In this document: one piece after another, positions 49,690-59,841 of the stretch | Layout of the letters: each line of letters starts with the position of its first letter | Position numbering within the stretch: the stretch's first letter is position 1 | From: an uncultured Clostridia bacterium | Lineage (GTDB): Bacteria > Bacillota > Clostridia > Oscillospirales > Acutalibacteraceae | NCBI GenBank assembly: GCA_945876745.1 | Contig: CAMCPL010000006.1 | Location: 1 to 64,000 of the forward strand | Direction: 5' to 3' | DNA: 64,000 nt | Position numbers and translations under genes: made by a program | The notes under the pieces: generated by a model | What the model was told of the DNA's origin: nothing | What the model saw: the letters and a program-made list of their open reading frames with translations, nothing else | Databases searched by the model: none

Positions 49690-50726
49690 TATCCGTTCCT
49701 CAATGCAATCAGCTTCGTTACGGTTTCTTCAAGCAGAAGATTTTTGTCAACTGCGGTTGACTTCATTTTTTTATCTGTTTTGCTCAAAACGTCAATAGCG
49801 CAACGCAGATTTTCAAGGCTCAAATTCTTACTGTCGCGAACGGCGTTTCTGATAAGCCATTCCCTGCCCTTATAGTTGAAATACTGAGTAAGCGACTGTT
49901 CGCCCTGACCGCTTGCCTTTGCGCACTTAACTCTATACATATCTATATAGCAAGAGGAGATTACGGCAAGGATTACAATAGGCTCCTCCTTTTGTGCAAA
50001 AAGCACTCTCAAAACGCCGTAAGCCTCGTCACTTTTTCCGTTAAGAATAAACTTCGACAAATCGTAAACTCTCGCCTGAAGGCATTTTACGGCAAGCAAA
50101 TCAATAGTCTTTCTCGTTATTTCGCCGCCGTCCAAGCTATTGCAGATTTTTTCAGTTTCGTTGAGAATTGTTTTTAGATCGTTGCCGACAACGGAAATAA
50201 GATATTGAGCGTTTGCGCTGTCAATAGTGCAACCGCTTTTTTTAACCTTTGACGACACAAGACGTACAAGCTCGCTCTCGGTTTTTCTATTAAGCTCAAC
50301 GGCAGTACCGTATTTTGAAACAGCGGCTTCCAAGGCTTTGAGCTTTGTATTTTTCTTTGTATCAATCTCTAAATTATCAAACCAAAATACAATTACGGCA
50401 GCTTCGTTTACGTCTTTTAGATATTCCTTAAGCAGTTCAACATCCTCCTTTGATTTATCAAAAGGATAGTCGCGAACGAGCAAAAAGGTATTACTGCTCA
50501 TCATCGGCATCATATCCGCGTCGGTTAGTATTTCGGACAGCGGCACTTTTTTGCCGTCATAATGATGATAGTTAAAATCGGCAAAGGCACTCTCAACAAG
50601 CTTTTCCTTTAGCTTTTTAACATAAAATTCCTTGAGATAGCCCTCGTCACCGTATATCATATAGACGTTGGAAAAGTCGTTATTCTTTATTTGGTTTTTA
50701 AGCTCGGCTTCTCCTATTTTTGCCAT
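49689..50726 (-). CDS. holA: DNA polymerase III subunit delta
   Basis: A 345-residue clamp-loader wrench subunit. YMIYGDEGYLKEFYVKKLKE opens the AAA-like domain; the lid and collar helices follow, ending with LLEETVTKLIAL. Standard length. It overlaps comEC by 13 bp upstream and rnmV by 1 bp downstream; comEC-holA linkage is common in Firmicutes. Confidence 0.93.
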   Translation of the reverse strand: MAKIGEAELKNQIKNNDFSNVYMIYGDEGYLKEFYVKKLKEKLVESAFADFNYHHYDGKKVPLSEILTDADMMPMMSSNTFLLVRDYPFDKSKEDVELLKEYLKDVNEAAVIVFWFDNLEIDTKKNTKLKALEAAVSKYGTAVELNRKTESELVRLVSSKVKKSGCTIDSANAQYLISVVGNDLKTILNETEKICNSLDGGEITRKTIDLLAVKCLQARVYDLSKFILNGKSDEAYGVLRVLFAQKEEPIVILAVISSCYIDMYRVKCAKASGQGEQSLTQYFNYKGREWLIRNAVRDSKNLSLENLRCAIDVLSKTDKKMKSTAVDKNLLLEETVTKLIALRNG

Positions 50727-52780
50727 TTATTCAGTCTCCTAACACTATATGTATTATCGTTATCAATTGTATAGCAAACGCCCTCGTCCTTGATTGAGAT
50801 TTCTCCGATATCGTCGATAATCTTATCATTACCGACAAAAGCATTCGCCGTCTTATATTTACTGCTTAAATCAAAGCCCTTGACGTTCAAGGTAATATCA
50901 CCTTCGTCGTAGTAAAGTTCAAAATCATCACACAGCTTTATGTTATAATAATCGTGAATTTCGAGGCTTTGATGAGAGGCGTCAACAAGTATTGTATCAT
51001 TAAATTCATTATAAATCAAGGTGTTTACACTCACATCATTAGACAAAAGAGACGAATACAAAAGAAGATTATCACACACAAGGTAATCAATATATCCGCC
51101 GTTTGAGTTAACTGCCGAGCGCACGCTGTAATATTCGTCGGCAGTATCAACACCCCATACTACATTAATATTCTTGTAGCATACAAAAACGGCGTTTTCA
51201 CCGAAGACATAAATTTTTGCTCTGTCTCTGTCGGATATACAAAACGACACGCTGCAAACAAGTATCAAAGCGGCAGAAAGTAAGGCTCCGATCTTAAAGG
51301 CGGTTTTTCTTCTTATCAAGAACGCACAGGCTATAATTAAGAGAACGCCTGCGATAACGGCACCGTATCTGTAATCGAAATAAAAATATGTATTACCGAG
51401 CGACGAAAGCATATTTACCTCTTTAAGAAGCAAGGTATCTGCCTGTTTTGTCAAAAAAGCAATACCTATTGTAATAAAGTCTATTTTGACAACGCTTGCA
51501 AAATATGTCAAAAAGCTGAGTACAACGCATACACTTGCGAGAGGTAGAACGAGCAAATTAGACAGCGGTGAAATTACACAAACAGACGAATAAAACATAT
51601 ATGTTACAGGCAGGCAATAGACGCTTATACATACAGAGGCATAAAAAACGCAAAGCAAATCCAAAAAGCGGTCGCGAAGTCTTTCCTTTTTTGTTTTGAA
51701 AAGCGGGTCAACGTATGTCCTCGGCAGTCTTTTCATCAACAAAGGATAAAGAGTAACGAGCGACAATACGGCACAAATACTGAACAACATTCCGACATCC
51801 GATACGGCATACGGATTAAAGCACATAAGAAACACTGCAATACCGAGTGAGTTCAGGCTATCGCTTCGTCGTGAAAACAAATCTCCGATAAAAAGAACGC
51901 TCATCATAATACCTGCTCTTACGACGGAACCCGAAAAGCCGACAACCGCCATATAAACAAATACTGCAACAATACCGACGGCGGAGGATATTTTTCTGTT
52001 TACCTTCAGCTTTTTCAGTGCAAAAACAAGAACGCCGGTAATAAGCGACAAATGAAGTCCCGATACTGCCATAATGTGGGAAACGCCTGCCGTTGTAAAC
52101 TCTGCTTTAACCGAAGACGGCAACAAGGAGGTGTCGCCCGTTATCAAGGCTGTTGACAGCACGCCCTCTATATTGCCGATAATGTAGGTCAATTTGTTAA
52201 TTATGCTTTGCTTAAGAATACCGACCGATTTGAAGACGGTATAAACACTTTCGTCAAGCGACGTTACATTCCCTGCCGTTGCGCTGATAAAAATACCGTC
52301 AGCATATTTTCCGTAGGATTCAAACGGCTTTTCGTACTGTGTAAAAAATGAAAAATGTCCGCTGTACGCTTCATATTCCTCAAGCCTTGCGTCAGACGTT
52401 GTATAAACTATGAGCTTCATATTTTCGGGTACCTTTTCAAGGCTGCTCGATTGTATCCTTGCAAGATAGGAATTAGAGGCATAAGAAGAGTTTAACTTTT
52501 CAATCACATAAAAGCGGCAATCTGCTTCGTTTTCGGCAAGGCTCAACTGCGGAGAAACAACATAGCTTTTATATATCAAAAACAAAAAGCAGGCAAAAAT
52601 TACGGTTGCAAGGCATATTTCAAAAGGTCTGTTATTTCTAAAATACGGCAAGAAAAGGCTTACAGCGAAAATCACTGTAAGCCCGATTACGGTTATAAAA
52701 ATGTAGTAAGCATCAACAAGATTTGCCACAAGCATGGTAAGCGCCATAGTAAATCCGATTACCGCAAAAACTCTTTTCAT
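50714..52780 (-). CDS. comEC: ComEC/Rec2 DNA-uptake channel with degenerate C-terminal domain
   Basis: A 688-residue membrane protein. Three N-terminal helices and an OB-like extracellular domain (AENEADCRFYVIEKL) precede the Competence domain with HIMAVSGLHLSLITG and GFSGSVVRAGIMM and about ten membrane helices. The C-terminal 180 residues sit where the metallo-beta-lactamase nuclease domain belongs, but there is no HxHxDH motif: the equivalent region reads DYLVCDNLLLYSSLL. The channel may still work, the nuclease should not. It lies 26 bp downstream of lacZ. Confidence 0.88.
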   Translation of the reverse strand: MKRVFAVIGFTMALTMLVANLVDAYYIFITVIGLTVIFAVSLFLPYFRNNRPFEICLATVIFACFLFLIYKSYVVSPQLSLAENEADCRFYVIEKLNSSYASNSYLARIQSSSLEKVPENMKLIVYTTSDARLEEYEAYSGHFSFFTQYEKPFESYGKYADGIFISATAGNVTSLDESVYTVFKSVGILKQSIINKLTYIIGNIEGVLSTALITGDTSLLPSSVKAEFTTAGVSHIMAVSGLHLSLITGVLVFALKKLKVNRKISSAVGIVAVFVYMAVVGFSGSVVRAGIMMSVLFIGDLFSRRSDSLNSLGIAVFLMCFNPYAVSDVGMLFSICAVLSLVTLYPLLMKRLPRTYVDPLFKTKKERLRDRFLDLLCVFYASVCISVYCLPVTYMFYSSVCVISPLSNLLVLPLASVCVVLSFLTYFASVVKIDFITIGIAFLTKQADTLLLKEVNMLSSLGNTYFYFDYRYGAVIAGVLLIIACAFLIRRKTAFKIGALLSAALILVCSVSFCISDRDRAKIYVFGENAVFVCYKNINVVWGVDTADEYYSVRSAVNSNGGYIDYLVCDNLLLYSSLLSNDVSVNTLIYNEFNDTILVDASHQSLEIHDYYNIKLCDDFELYYDEGDITLNVKGFDLSSKYKTANAFVGNDKIIDDIGEISIKDEGVCYTIDNDNTYSVRRLNKWQK

Positions 52781-52805
52781 AACACAGTTAAATATAAATC
52801 AATAA

Positions 52806-55800
52806 TTATTTTGTGTATGGCTCAACAAGGAATGAAAGCGACTGCTTCGTTCCTGCCTTAACCTGATACTTATCTCGTACAAACGCCTGACCCGGCATAT
52901 CGCCGCCGATACCATACTGTGAGGAATCTACGTTTACGGTAATGTCGTTATCACGGTTAACATCTGCAACGTGAGTAAATTTGTCAAGCATAAACGGAGT
53001 ATAAGGCAAAGCGCTGAACATAAACGGCTCTTCGTAGTATGCCGAAACCTTAATACCGCTTCCCTTTTTATCGGTAAGAGTGAAATACCTTACGTCTGCT
53101 CTCGTTGAAGATTCCTGCGGACGCATATAGGTGTATTCAAACTTATCAATAGGCAGGCTGTATTTGCCGATTTTGTAGCCTGTTTTTCTGTCGGGATAGG
53201 ACGGAGCTTCGCCTCTGCCGTACCACGAAATCTGCGTTAAGCTACGGTCAACATCCCATTGGAAGCCGAAGCGAAGCAATGCCGCAGTCGGCGTTGCACT
53301 GTGATAAACCGCTATCTTACCGTCGGCATAAACGGTATAGGATACAAACGCATTTTTCATAAACGGCACTTTGAGCGCAACTCGCACCTTTACACAGCCC
53401 GGCTGCTCCTCAACGGTGGTTTTTACAGCCTTAACTGATTTTGTCGCCTGCTTCCACTTATAATAAGGATGAGCGAAAATAAGCGGAGATACGAAATTCA
53501 AGAAGTCGATATCGTTATCGGTAAGCGCTCTGAAATAATTAGGCGCCATAGGTGCTTTAAGAAGCTCCTTTGAGTTATATTCAAACGAGGTTACCGCACC
53601 ATTTACTATTCTCACGCCGAAATTCTCACCTGTAAGGGCAACGGTATTCGAGCTTTGAGCTACGGAAATAGTCTTATCCGAACGCTTTTCCACCGGCTTT
53701 GCGGCTTTGGTAAGAATAAATTGGTCAAACGCAATTTCGGCATTATTCTTTATTCCGAGCGTCTTTTTCTTTGAGTGGTAGGAAACGGTAAGTACACATT
53801 CCTTATCCTGAGGAAGCTTTGAATAATCATAAGGAATATCTATAAAGTCCTCCTGAAGCGGAGAAACGGAGAATTTTTCAATTTCACCCGACTGAATATC
53901 CTCACCCTCGCATTGTATTTTCCACTTACATTTGAGTGAAGAAACATCGGTAAACAAATATCTTGAGCGAACGTTAAACCTGCCCTTTGAAAGGTCGAAC
54001 GCAGTCGTTACAACAGGCTGATAAACGTGGCGCATTTCAAAATACTGCGGGTGCGGCTCTCTTGTTGCAGAGATTACGCCGTTTGCACAGAAGAAGGTGT
54101 TTGAGCCGGTCATAGCTGTTGTGTTAATACCGCTATACCAATGGCGGGGCTCGTCCTTTTCAAAGTCTGTTCCGTAAAGATAATTATCCTTGCCGTCCTC
54201 ATTTACTACGTGGAGAGTCTGGTCAACCCAGTCCCAAATGAATCCGCCTGCCATATTATCGTACTTCTCAAAGTCGTCCATATACTCTTGGAAATTACCG
54301 AGGGAATTCTCCATACTGTGAGCGTATTCGCAGAGTAATACCGGCTTTGTGTACATCTCGGCGGTAATCGGCTTTGAATCAGCGGCAAGCTGATTTGCGA
54401 TATTGTCATAAAGCGAAATAGTGATAGGCTCTTTATTTCCGAGCTTTCTCATAGTTTCCTCATCGGGATACATTCGGGAAATAACGTCGCTCTTTGTTAA
54501 ATCAAAATCGCCCTCATAATGGAATTGACGTGTATCGTCAAGCTCAAGCGCCGCCTGCTTCATCTTCATAAAGTTGTCGCCGTCGCCTGCTTCATTACCG
54601 AGAGACCACATAAAGATACAGGGGTAGTTTCGATCACGAAGAACCATTCTCTGCATCTTATCAACAGCCAAATCTGTCCAAAGCGGATTTGAGCCCGGAA
54701 CGCCCTTACGGCGAACGCCGTGGGATTCCAAATCACACTCGTCCATTACATAAAAACCGTATTTGTTGCACAAATCATAGAAATACGGGTCATCCGGATA
54801 ATGAGATGTACGAATAGCATTTACATTTCCGGCTTTCATCAAGTCAAGGTCTTGGGTGTATCTTTCCTTCGGTACAGCCCAGCCGTTGTCCATATCGAAA
54901 TCGTGACGGTTTACGCCTCTAACCATAAGCGGCATACCGTTGAACAAAATCTTTTCACCGATAATTTCAACCTTTTTGAAGCCGATATCAAAGGTTTTTA
55001 CACAAATTACGTCGCCGTTATCATCAACGAGCTGCATAACGAGCTTATAAAGATTCGGCGTTTCGGCAGACCATTTCTTTACATTCTTTATTTCCTCGGA
55101 AATGCAGAGTGTTGCGGTTGAATTTTTTTCAACCTCGCAGGACGCGTCAGGCAGTTCAATTTCCTTATCAGTGTCGCTGATAAGATATGACTTAACTGTA
55201 ATTTTCTGCTTTTCGTCGGTTGTGTTATTAACATAATAATCAACGCTTAAGGTAGAATTTTTGAAATCCTCGTCGAAGTCGGTTTTTGCATAGAAGTCAA
55301 AAAGGCGCTTCTTCGGCTCGGCGAAAATGTAAACCTCTCTGTAAATTCCGCAAAGCCACCACATATCCTGATCTTCAAGATAGGTTGAAGCGGCATAGCG
55401 GTAAACCTTTGCACAAACGGTATTCTCGCCGTCCTTGATATACTTTGTTATTTCAAACTCGTGAGGAGTCATTGAGCCGGTCGAATAGCCGACATATTCG
55501 CCGTTAACCCAAACCTCAAGCGCCGCCTTGCATGCGCCGAAATGCAGGAAGATATCTCTGCCTTTCCAGCCTTCGTCAACGGTAAAGTTTCTTCTGTAAT
55601 AGCCGATTTCCTGCATAGAGTGGTCGATTTTAGGAATTTGACCTCTTGACCTGCTGAACGCTCTCGGAAAAGTGCTCGCATAATAATACGGCACGGAATA
55701 TCCCTGCGTTTGCCATACTGACGGAACCTTTATTTCATCCCACGAGCTGTCGTCGAAATCTGTTTTTTCAAAGCCGTTGTCGGAATTTTCAAGTCCTCTT

Positions 55801-55961
55801 TGCCAAAAGAACTTCCACATTCCGTTAAGGCTCTGCTTATACTGTGACTCCTCGCCCGAAAGTGCGTCGTCAACAGTATCGTAGGGCATAAAAATCGTAT
55901 GCCCCTTTTCCTTATTTATGTAGACCTTTTTCGGATCCTCCCAAATATACTTTTCTGCCAT
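52806..55961 (-). CDS. lacZ: Beta-galactosidase, glycoside hydrolase family 2
   Basis: A 1051-residue LacZ-type enzyme with all five domains. Jelly-roll start with GMWKFFWQRG, catalytic TIM barrel with RTSHYPDDP, acid/base Glu in WSLGNEAGDG and nucleophile Glu in LLCEYAHSMENSLG, then the small-chain domain near the C-terminus (TRADVRYFTLTDKKG). No signal peptide, so cytoplasmic, acting on imported lactose or other beta-galactosides. A GPH-family transporter gene lies 4 kb upstream, transcribed divergently from the minus-strand cluster that includes lacZ. Confidence 0.96.
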   Translation of the reverse strand: MAEKYIWEDPKKVYINKEKGHTIFMPYDTVDDALSGEESQYKQSLNGMWKFFWQRGLENSDNGFEKTDFDDSSWDEIKVPSVWQTQGYSVPYYYASTFPRAFSRSRGQIPKIDHSMQEIGYYRRNFTVDEGWKGRDIFLHFGACKAALEVWVNGEYVGYSTGSMTPHEFEITKYIKDGENTVCAKVYRYAASTYLEDQDMWWLCGIYREVYIFAEPKKRLFDFYAKTDFDEDFKNSTLSVDYYVNNTTDEKQKITVKSYLISDTDKEIELPDASCEVEKNSTATLCISEEIKNVKKWSAETPNLYKLVMQLVDDNGDVICVKTFDIGFKKVEIIGEKILFNGMPLMVRGVNRHDFDMDNGWAVPKERYTQDLDLMKAGNVNAIRTSHYPDDPYFYDLCNKYGFYVMDECDLESHGVRRKGVPGSNPLWTDLAVDKMQRMVLRDRNYPCIFMWSLGNEAGDGDNFMKMKQAALELDDTRQFHYEGDFDLTKSDVISRMYPDEETMRKLGNKEPITISLYDNIANQLAADSKPITAEMYTKPVLLCEYAHSMENSLGNFQEYMDDFEKYDNMAGGFIWDWVDQTLHVVNEDGKDNYLYGTDFEKDEPRHWYSGINTTAMTGSNTFFCANGVISATREPHPQYFEMRHVYQPVVTTAFDLSKGRFNVRSRYLFTDVSSLKCKWKIQCEGEDIQSGEIEKFSVSPLQEDFIDIPYDYSKLPQDKECVLTVSYHSKKKTLGIKNNAEIAFDQFILTKAAKPVEKRSDKTISVAQSSNTVALTGENFGVRIVNGAVTSFEYNSKELLKAPMAPNYFRALTDNDIDFLNFVSPLIFAHPYYKWKQATKSVKAVKTTVEEQPGCVKVRVALKVPFMKNAFVSYTVYADGKIAVYHSATPTAALLRFGFQWDVDRSLTQISWYGRGEAPSYPDRKTGYKIGKYSLPIDKFEYTYMRPQESSTRADVRYFTLTDKKGSGIKVSAYYEEPFMFSALPYTPFMLDKFTHVADVNRDNDITVNVDSSQYGIGGDMPGQAFVRDKYQVKAGTKQSLSFLVEPYTK

Positions 55962-55991
55962 AATTTACCCCTTTATAATATTTTCGATTGT

Positions 55992-58064
55992 TTATTCAAC
56001 CGACATAACGGCATCAAACGCCGCCTGTGTTGCATTTGCTATTCTGCCGATTTTTACGCTGTCGCCGATATTAATAACCTTGTAGTTCTTGCCGTCCTTT
56101 ATTTCGTCAAGCAAGGTATTATCCGGTCGGCAACCGAGTGAAAGAACAACAAAATCGGCACCTATATTTTTCTTTTCGCCTGTTTTCGTATTTTCAACAA
56201 CAACGCAGTCGCTTTGAATATCCGTCAGCTTTGAAGAAACGAAGAACTGCGTTCCTGCCGCTTTCAGCTTCGGTAAAGCGTCGTCAAGCTGTTGGAAATA
56301 AGCACCGGGTGCAATTTCATCAGCCATCTCAATAATCGACACCTTATTTCCCTGCTCACAAAGAAGCTCGGAGGTTTCAAGTCCTGTCATACCGGAGCCG
56401 ATTACGGCAATCTTTTTATTATTCAAAACGACCCTGCCGTTCAAAATATCGGTAACCGTACAGACATTCTCTTTTTGGAAAGGCTTTGGAAATACTGCGT
56501 TTGCACCTGTTGCGTTAATTACAATTTCAGGCGCAAAGGAATCAAGAATTTCGGGTGTTGCCAAAGTATTAAACTCGAACTTAACGCCGTTTTCCTTTGC
56601 ATTTGTATACAAGTCGTCAACGCACCAATGAAGTTTTTGCTTATGCGGCGGCTTATCTGCAAGATTGATCTGTCCGCCGTAGGTCTCTGCCTTTTCAAGC
56701 ACGGTAACGTCAAAGCCTCGTTTTGAAAACAGCTCGGCGGCTGTAAGTCCTGCAACGCCGGAGCCGACAACAACTACCTTTCTGCCGTTGCCGTTTTGCT
56801 TGAGCTTCACATTATCCCTGCCGATAAACGGATTTACGGAGCAATTTCCGTGAGTATAACGGTAAGCGTTATTTTCCATACTCTCGAAGCAGTAAAGGCA
56901 ACAAATACAACGCTTTACGGTATTTTCCTTTCCCTGCCGGACCTTATTTACCCAATGCGGATCGGCAAGCAGAGGTCTGCCGAGAGATACAAAATCCTGT
57001 ATGCCGTCCTCAAGCTGTTGTTCAGCCTGTTCGGGAGAACGAATAAGATTTGCGGCAAGAACGGGAATATCGACAACCTTTTTCACCTCGGCGGCAAGAT
57101 ACTTACGCCAGCCACATTCAAAGGTTGTAGGTTCAAGCCAGTAATTGAAGGTATCGTAAGCCGCAGACGAAACGTCAATGGCGTCTATACCCTTATCGGA
57201 GAGAGCCTTTGCGATTTTCAGTCCCTCCTGCAAATCGTAGCCCTTGCCCTTTTGACCGATTTTTTCATACATTTCGTCAACGGAAAGTCTTACTATAATA
57301 GGAAAATCTGCGCCACATTCACGCCTTATGCCGTCGATTATTTCCATAAGAAAGCGCATACGGTTTTCAAGGCTTCCGCCATATTCATCATTTCTCTTGT
57401 TTGTATTAGGCGACAAAAACTGTTGAATAAGATATCCGTGAGCCGCGTGTAATTCAACGCCGTCACAGCCTGCTTTTTTCACTCTCACGGCACCGTCAAC
57501 AAACTGACGGATTAATTTTTTAATTCCTGTTTTTGTCAGTCCTCTGTTTACACTTTCCGCCATTTTTGACTTTTCGCATTTTGAGGGAGCAACGGTGCGG
57601 GGAACGATATCCTTATCCTGTAATTTTTTGCCCGGCGGGATAATTGCGCCTGTAAGAAGTCTCGCATACGCCTTGCCCATAATTTTGTCACAGGCAACGG
57701 ATAGCGGAACGGTGCCTATCATAAGACCTAAATTCTGACGTCCCGGATGATGAAGCTCAACCATAATTTTTGCACCGTAGGAATGGATATCCTGTGCCAT
57801 TTTGCGAAGTCCCTCGATTTGATAATCATGAGAAACGCCGAGCTGACCGAACGAAGCGGCGCCTGTAATATCGTTTACTCTCGAAATCTCGGTTATAATC
57901 AGTCCGACTCCGCCCTTTGCCCTTTCGACATAATGGTTATGCATAGCCTCGGTTACTCTTCCGTCAAACTGTCCGAAGCCCATACACATCGGAGCCATAA
58001 CAACTCTGTTTTTTATTTCCAAATTTCCTATTTTCATAGGTGAAAATAACATATCGTAACCCAT
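55992..58064 (-). CDS. NADH:flavin oxidoreductase, 2,4-dienoyl-CoA-reductase type
   Basis: A 690-residue multi-domain enzyme. An N-terminal old-yellow-enzyme barrel (IKNRVVMAPMCMGFGQ, HAAHGYLIQQFLSPN) binds FMN, a cysteine cluster (RCICCLYC, then NCSVNP) should bind 4Fe-4S, and C-terminal FAD/NAD domains have VVVGSGVAGLTAAELF and IAVIGSGMTGLETSELL. Relatives reduce enoyl-CoAs, enoates and bile-acid intermediates (BaiCD/BaiH type); the substrate here is unknown. It is 30 bp upstream of lacZ. Confidence 0.92.
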   Translation of the reverse strand: MGYDMLFSPMKIGNLEIKNRVVMAPMCMGFGQFDGRVTEAMHNHYVERAKGGVGLIITEISRVNDITGAASFGQLGVSHDYQIEGLRKMAQDIHSYGAKIMVELHHPGRQNLGLMIGTVPLSVACDKIMGKAYARLLTGAIIPPGKKLQDKDIVPRTVAPSKCEKSKMAESVNRGLTKTGIKKLIRQFVDGAVRVKKAGCDGVELHAAHGYLIQQFLSPNTNKRNDEYGGSLENRMRFLMEIIDGIRRECGADFPIIVRLSVDEMYEKIGQKGKGYDLQEGLKIAKALSDKGIDAIDVSSAAYDTFNYWLEPTTFECGWRKYLAAEVKKVVDIPVLAANLIRSPEQAEQQLEDGIQDFVSLGRPLLADPHWVNKVRQGKENTVKRCICCLYCFESMENNAYRYTHGNCSVNPFIGRDNVKLKQNGNGRKVVVVGSGVAGLTAAELFSKRGFDVTVLEKAETYGGQINLADKPPHKQKLHWCVDDLYTNAKENGVKFEFNTLATPEILDSFAPEIVINATGANAVFPKPFQKENVCTVTDILNGRVVLNNKKIAVIGSGMTGLETSELLCEQGNKVSIIEMADEIAPGAYFQQLDDALPKLKAAGTQFFVSSKLTDIQSDCVVVENTKTGEKKNIGADFVVLSLGCRPDNTLLDEIKDGKNYKVINIGDSVKIGRIANATQAAFDAVMSVE

Positions 58065-58125
58065 TTTTTTACCCCTTGTTTGTACAAATAGGCTCGCCTA
58101 AAAACAAGGCAAGCCGATTCATTAA

Positions 58126-58713
58126 TTACTTATTTGGATTTAGCTTTTTGTGGTAATCCTTATCCTTTTTAACTTTTACGATAAGATATATCAAGTAGCC
58201 GAGAAGCGCAACTGAAACGACAATAAGAACTACAAACACGGCAATTATTACCTTTTGAAGCACCTTAAGGCTATTCATACCTGCGATAAAAAAGCCGATA
58301 AGCGGATACATCGTTTCGGTATTACCTCTGTAAATACCGTTTGAAGCAATGAGCTTTTTGCCGTCCTTATTGTAGTAATACACTCTATACTGCTCGATGG
58401 GGTCGTCGGTTTTGCTGTTATATTTATCGTTTACCTCGATATAAAACTTAACCTCCTCACCGTTGTCGTAGCCTGAAATCGTTTCGGGCATAGCGGCAAC
58501 AATAGCGTGGGAATAAATCGTTGAAGTAACCTTATAAACGTCAACCTGTCCGTCCTTAACGTCATAAGGCTTTGCGCTGAAAACAGCGATAGCAAACGCA
58601 AGCAAGCCTAAGAGGAGTGCAAGCACTACCGACGTTACGGCAACTCTCGAAACAGGTACATTAGTCCCTGCGATACATTTTCTGTTCTTCTTTTCTTTTG
58701 TGTTTTTATCCAT
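58126..58713 (-). CDS. Membrane protein, unknown function
   Basis: A 195-residue protein with two membrane helices, residues 25-46 (VAVTSVVLALLLGLLAFAIA) and 150-182, flanking an outside domain that includes YDNGEEVKFYIEVND. It resembles DUF3592-type proteins in layout but I cannot confirm the family. It starts 14 bp after the zinc-ribbon membrane protein gene, likely co-transcribed. Confidence 0.65.
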   Translation of the reverse strand: MDKNTKEKKNRKCIAGTNVPVSRVAVTSVVLALLLGLLAFAIAVFSAKPYDVKDGQVDVYKVTSTIYSHAIVAAMPETISGYDNGEEVKFYIEVNDKYNSKTDDPIEQYRVYYYNKDGKKLIASNGIYRGNTETMYPLIGFFIAGMNSLKVLQKVIIAVFVVLIVVSVALLGYLIYLIVKVKKDKDYHKKLNPNK

Positions 58714-58727
58714 ATCAATATCCTAAA

Positions 58728-59651
58728 TTAATTATTTTTATTATTTTGATCTCTTGCGGCAAGCTCTGCCTTTGCCTTTGCAACCTTTTCGGCTTGCTCC
58801 TGCTTTGCACGAGCCTCCTCTTCACGGCGAGCTATCTCATTTTGAAGCTCCTTTTCGTGCTCTGCGGCTTCCTTTGCAGCTTTTCTTTCAAGACGTTCGT
58901 TTTCAAGCTCCTCATCGGATTTTGCAGGAGCCTTTGCAACCATACCGTTCATAACGGTTGCAACCAAAAGAAGCACAAGTGCAACATAAAAGCCCCAATT
59001 AACCTGCGCGCTGATATTGTAAAGCGGGAAGCTTCCGAAATTAGCGGCAGTCTGTCCTACGCAAGCGGATGACGCGAAATGAATCATAACAGCACTTGCA
59101 CATGCGCTCAAAACGCTCAGTATATCAAAAGTAACCATAGCCTTTGTTTTTGAGTGCTTGGCGGTTATAAGTATAAGGAAGAAAGCAATTACGGCAAATA
59201 CAAGTGAAAGCGCCATAAGCAAAACGCCGTACATAGTAAAGCTCAACACACCCGAAAAGCCCTCGTAGCCCATATTAGTTATGTAATTTGAGGCGTTTGA
59301 GAAAAAGTCGCTCAAAATATCCAAAAGTGATTTTTCGCAGGTGATACCGAACAAATCAAGTCCTACGCTTTTTGCATCACTCTTTATCGTTGCCCAAGGC
59401 AAAATAAAACCGATAGCCGGAACAAAGGACAGAATAATTCTCGCTATTCTCAGCTTCGTTCCCCAAATAGAATAAGCCAGTCTGTTAAGCGCACGATAGA
59501 AGGTTGCAAACTTTCTTTCCGCAAGCTCGTTATCGGCTTCAAGTCTCGCTTCCCAATTAAAATTAGGTATGCTGACGCCACACTCGGAGCAATCAGCCTT
59601 AACATCATACCAATGAAGTTTTTTTCCGCAATTCGGACAGGTACTTGCCAT
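58728..59651 (-). CDS. Zinc-ribbon membrane protein with C-terminal coiled coil
   Basis: A 307-residue protein. The N-terminus has a zinc ribbon CPNCGKKLHWYDVKADCSEC, the middle has about five membrane helices, and the last 70 residues are a charged coiled coil rich in Glu, Ala, Lys and Arg. ATG 59649-59651 has AGAGGTG; 23 upstream codons in frame are not used. No function known; such zinc-ribbon membrane proteins are frequent in Clostridia. Confidence 0.7.
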   Translation of the reverse strand: MASTCPNCGKKLHWYDVKADCSECGVSIPNFNWEARLEADNELAERKFATFYRALNRLAYSIWGTKLRIARIILSFVPAIGFILPWATIKSDAKSVGLDLFGITCEKSLLDILSDFFSNASNYITNMGYEGFSGVLSFTMYGVLLMALSLVFAVIAFFLILITAKHSKTKAMVTFDILSVLSACASAVMIHFASSACVGQTAANFGSFPLYNISAQVNWGFYVALVLLLVATVMNGMVAKAPAKSDEELENERLERKAAKEAAEHEKELQNEIARREEEARAKQEQAEKVAKAKAELAARDQNNKNN

Positions 59652-59775
59652 TTTGACACCTCTTAATAAAAAATGTTTATTCCTGTTTATTCTATAATTT
59701 TTTCGAGCGAATGTCAACAATAATTAGGTAACTTATATGTAAAAAAATAAATACGACTCAAAATTCAAAAAAGTG

Positions 59776-59804
59776 TTGAATTCGAGAAAGGTATATGATA
59801 ATAT
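59776..59804 (+). promoter_or_regulatory. Possible promoter of the GPH transporter gene
   Basis: TTGAAT (59776-59781), a 17-bp spacer and TAATAT (59799-59804), about 37 bp before the GTG start. The rest of the 59652-59841 gap is AT-rich. Confidence 0.45.
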
Positions 59805-59841
59805 TAATTTGTATTATATCATTTGGAAATGAGGGAATAAA

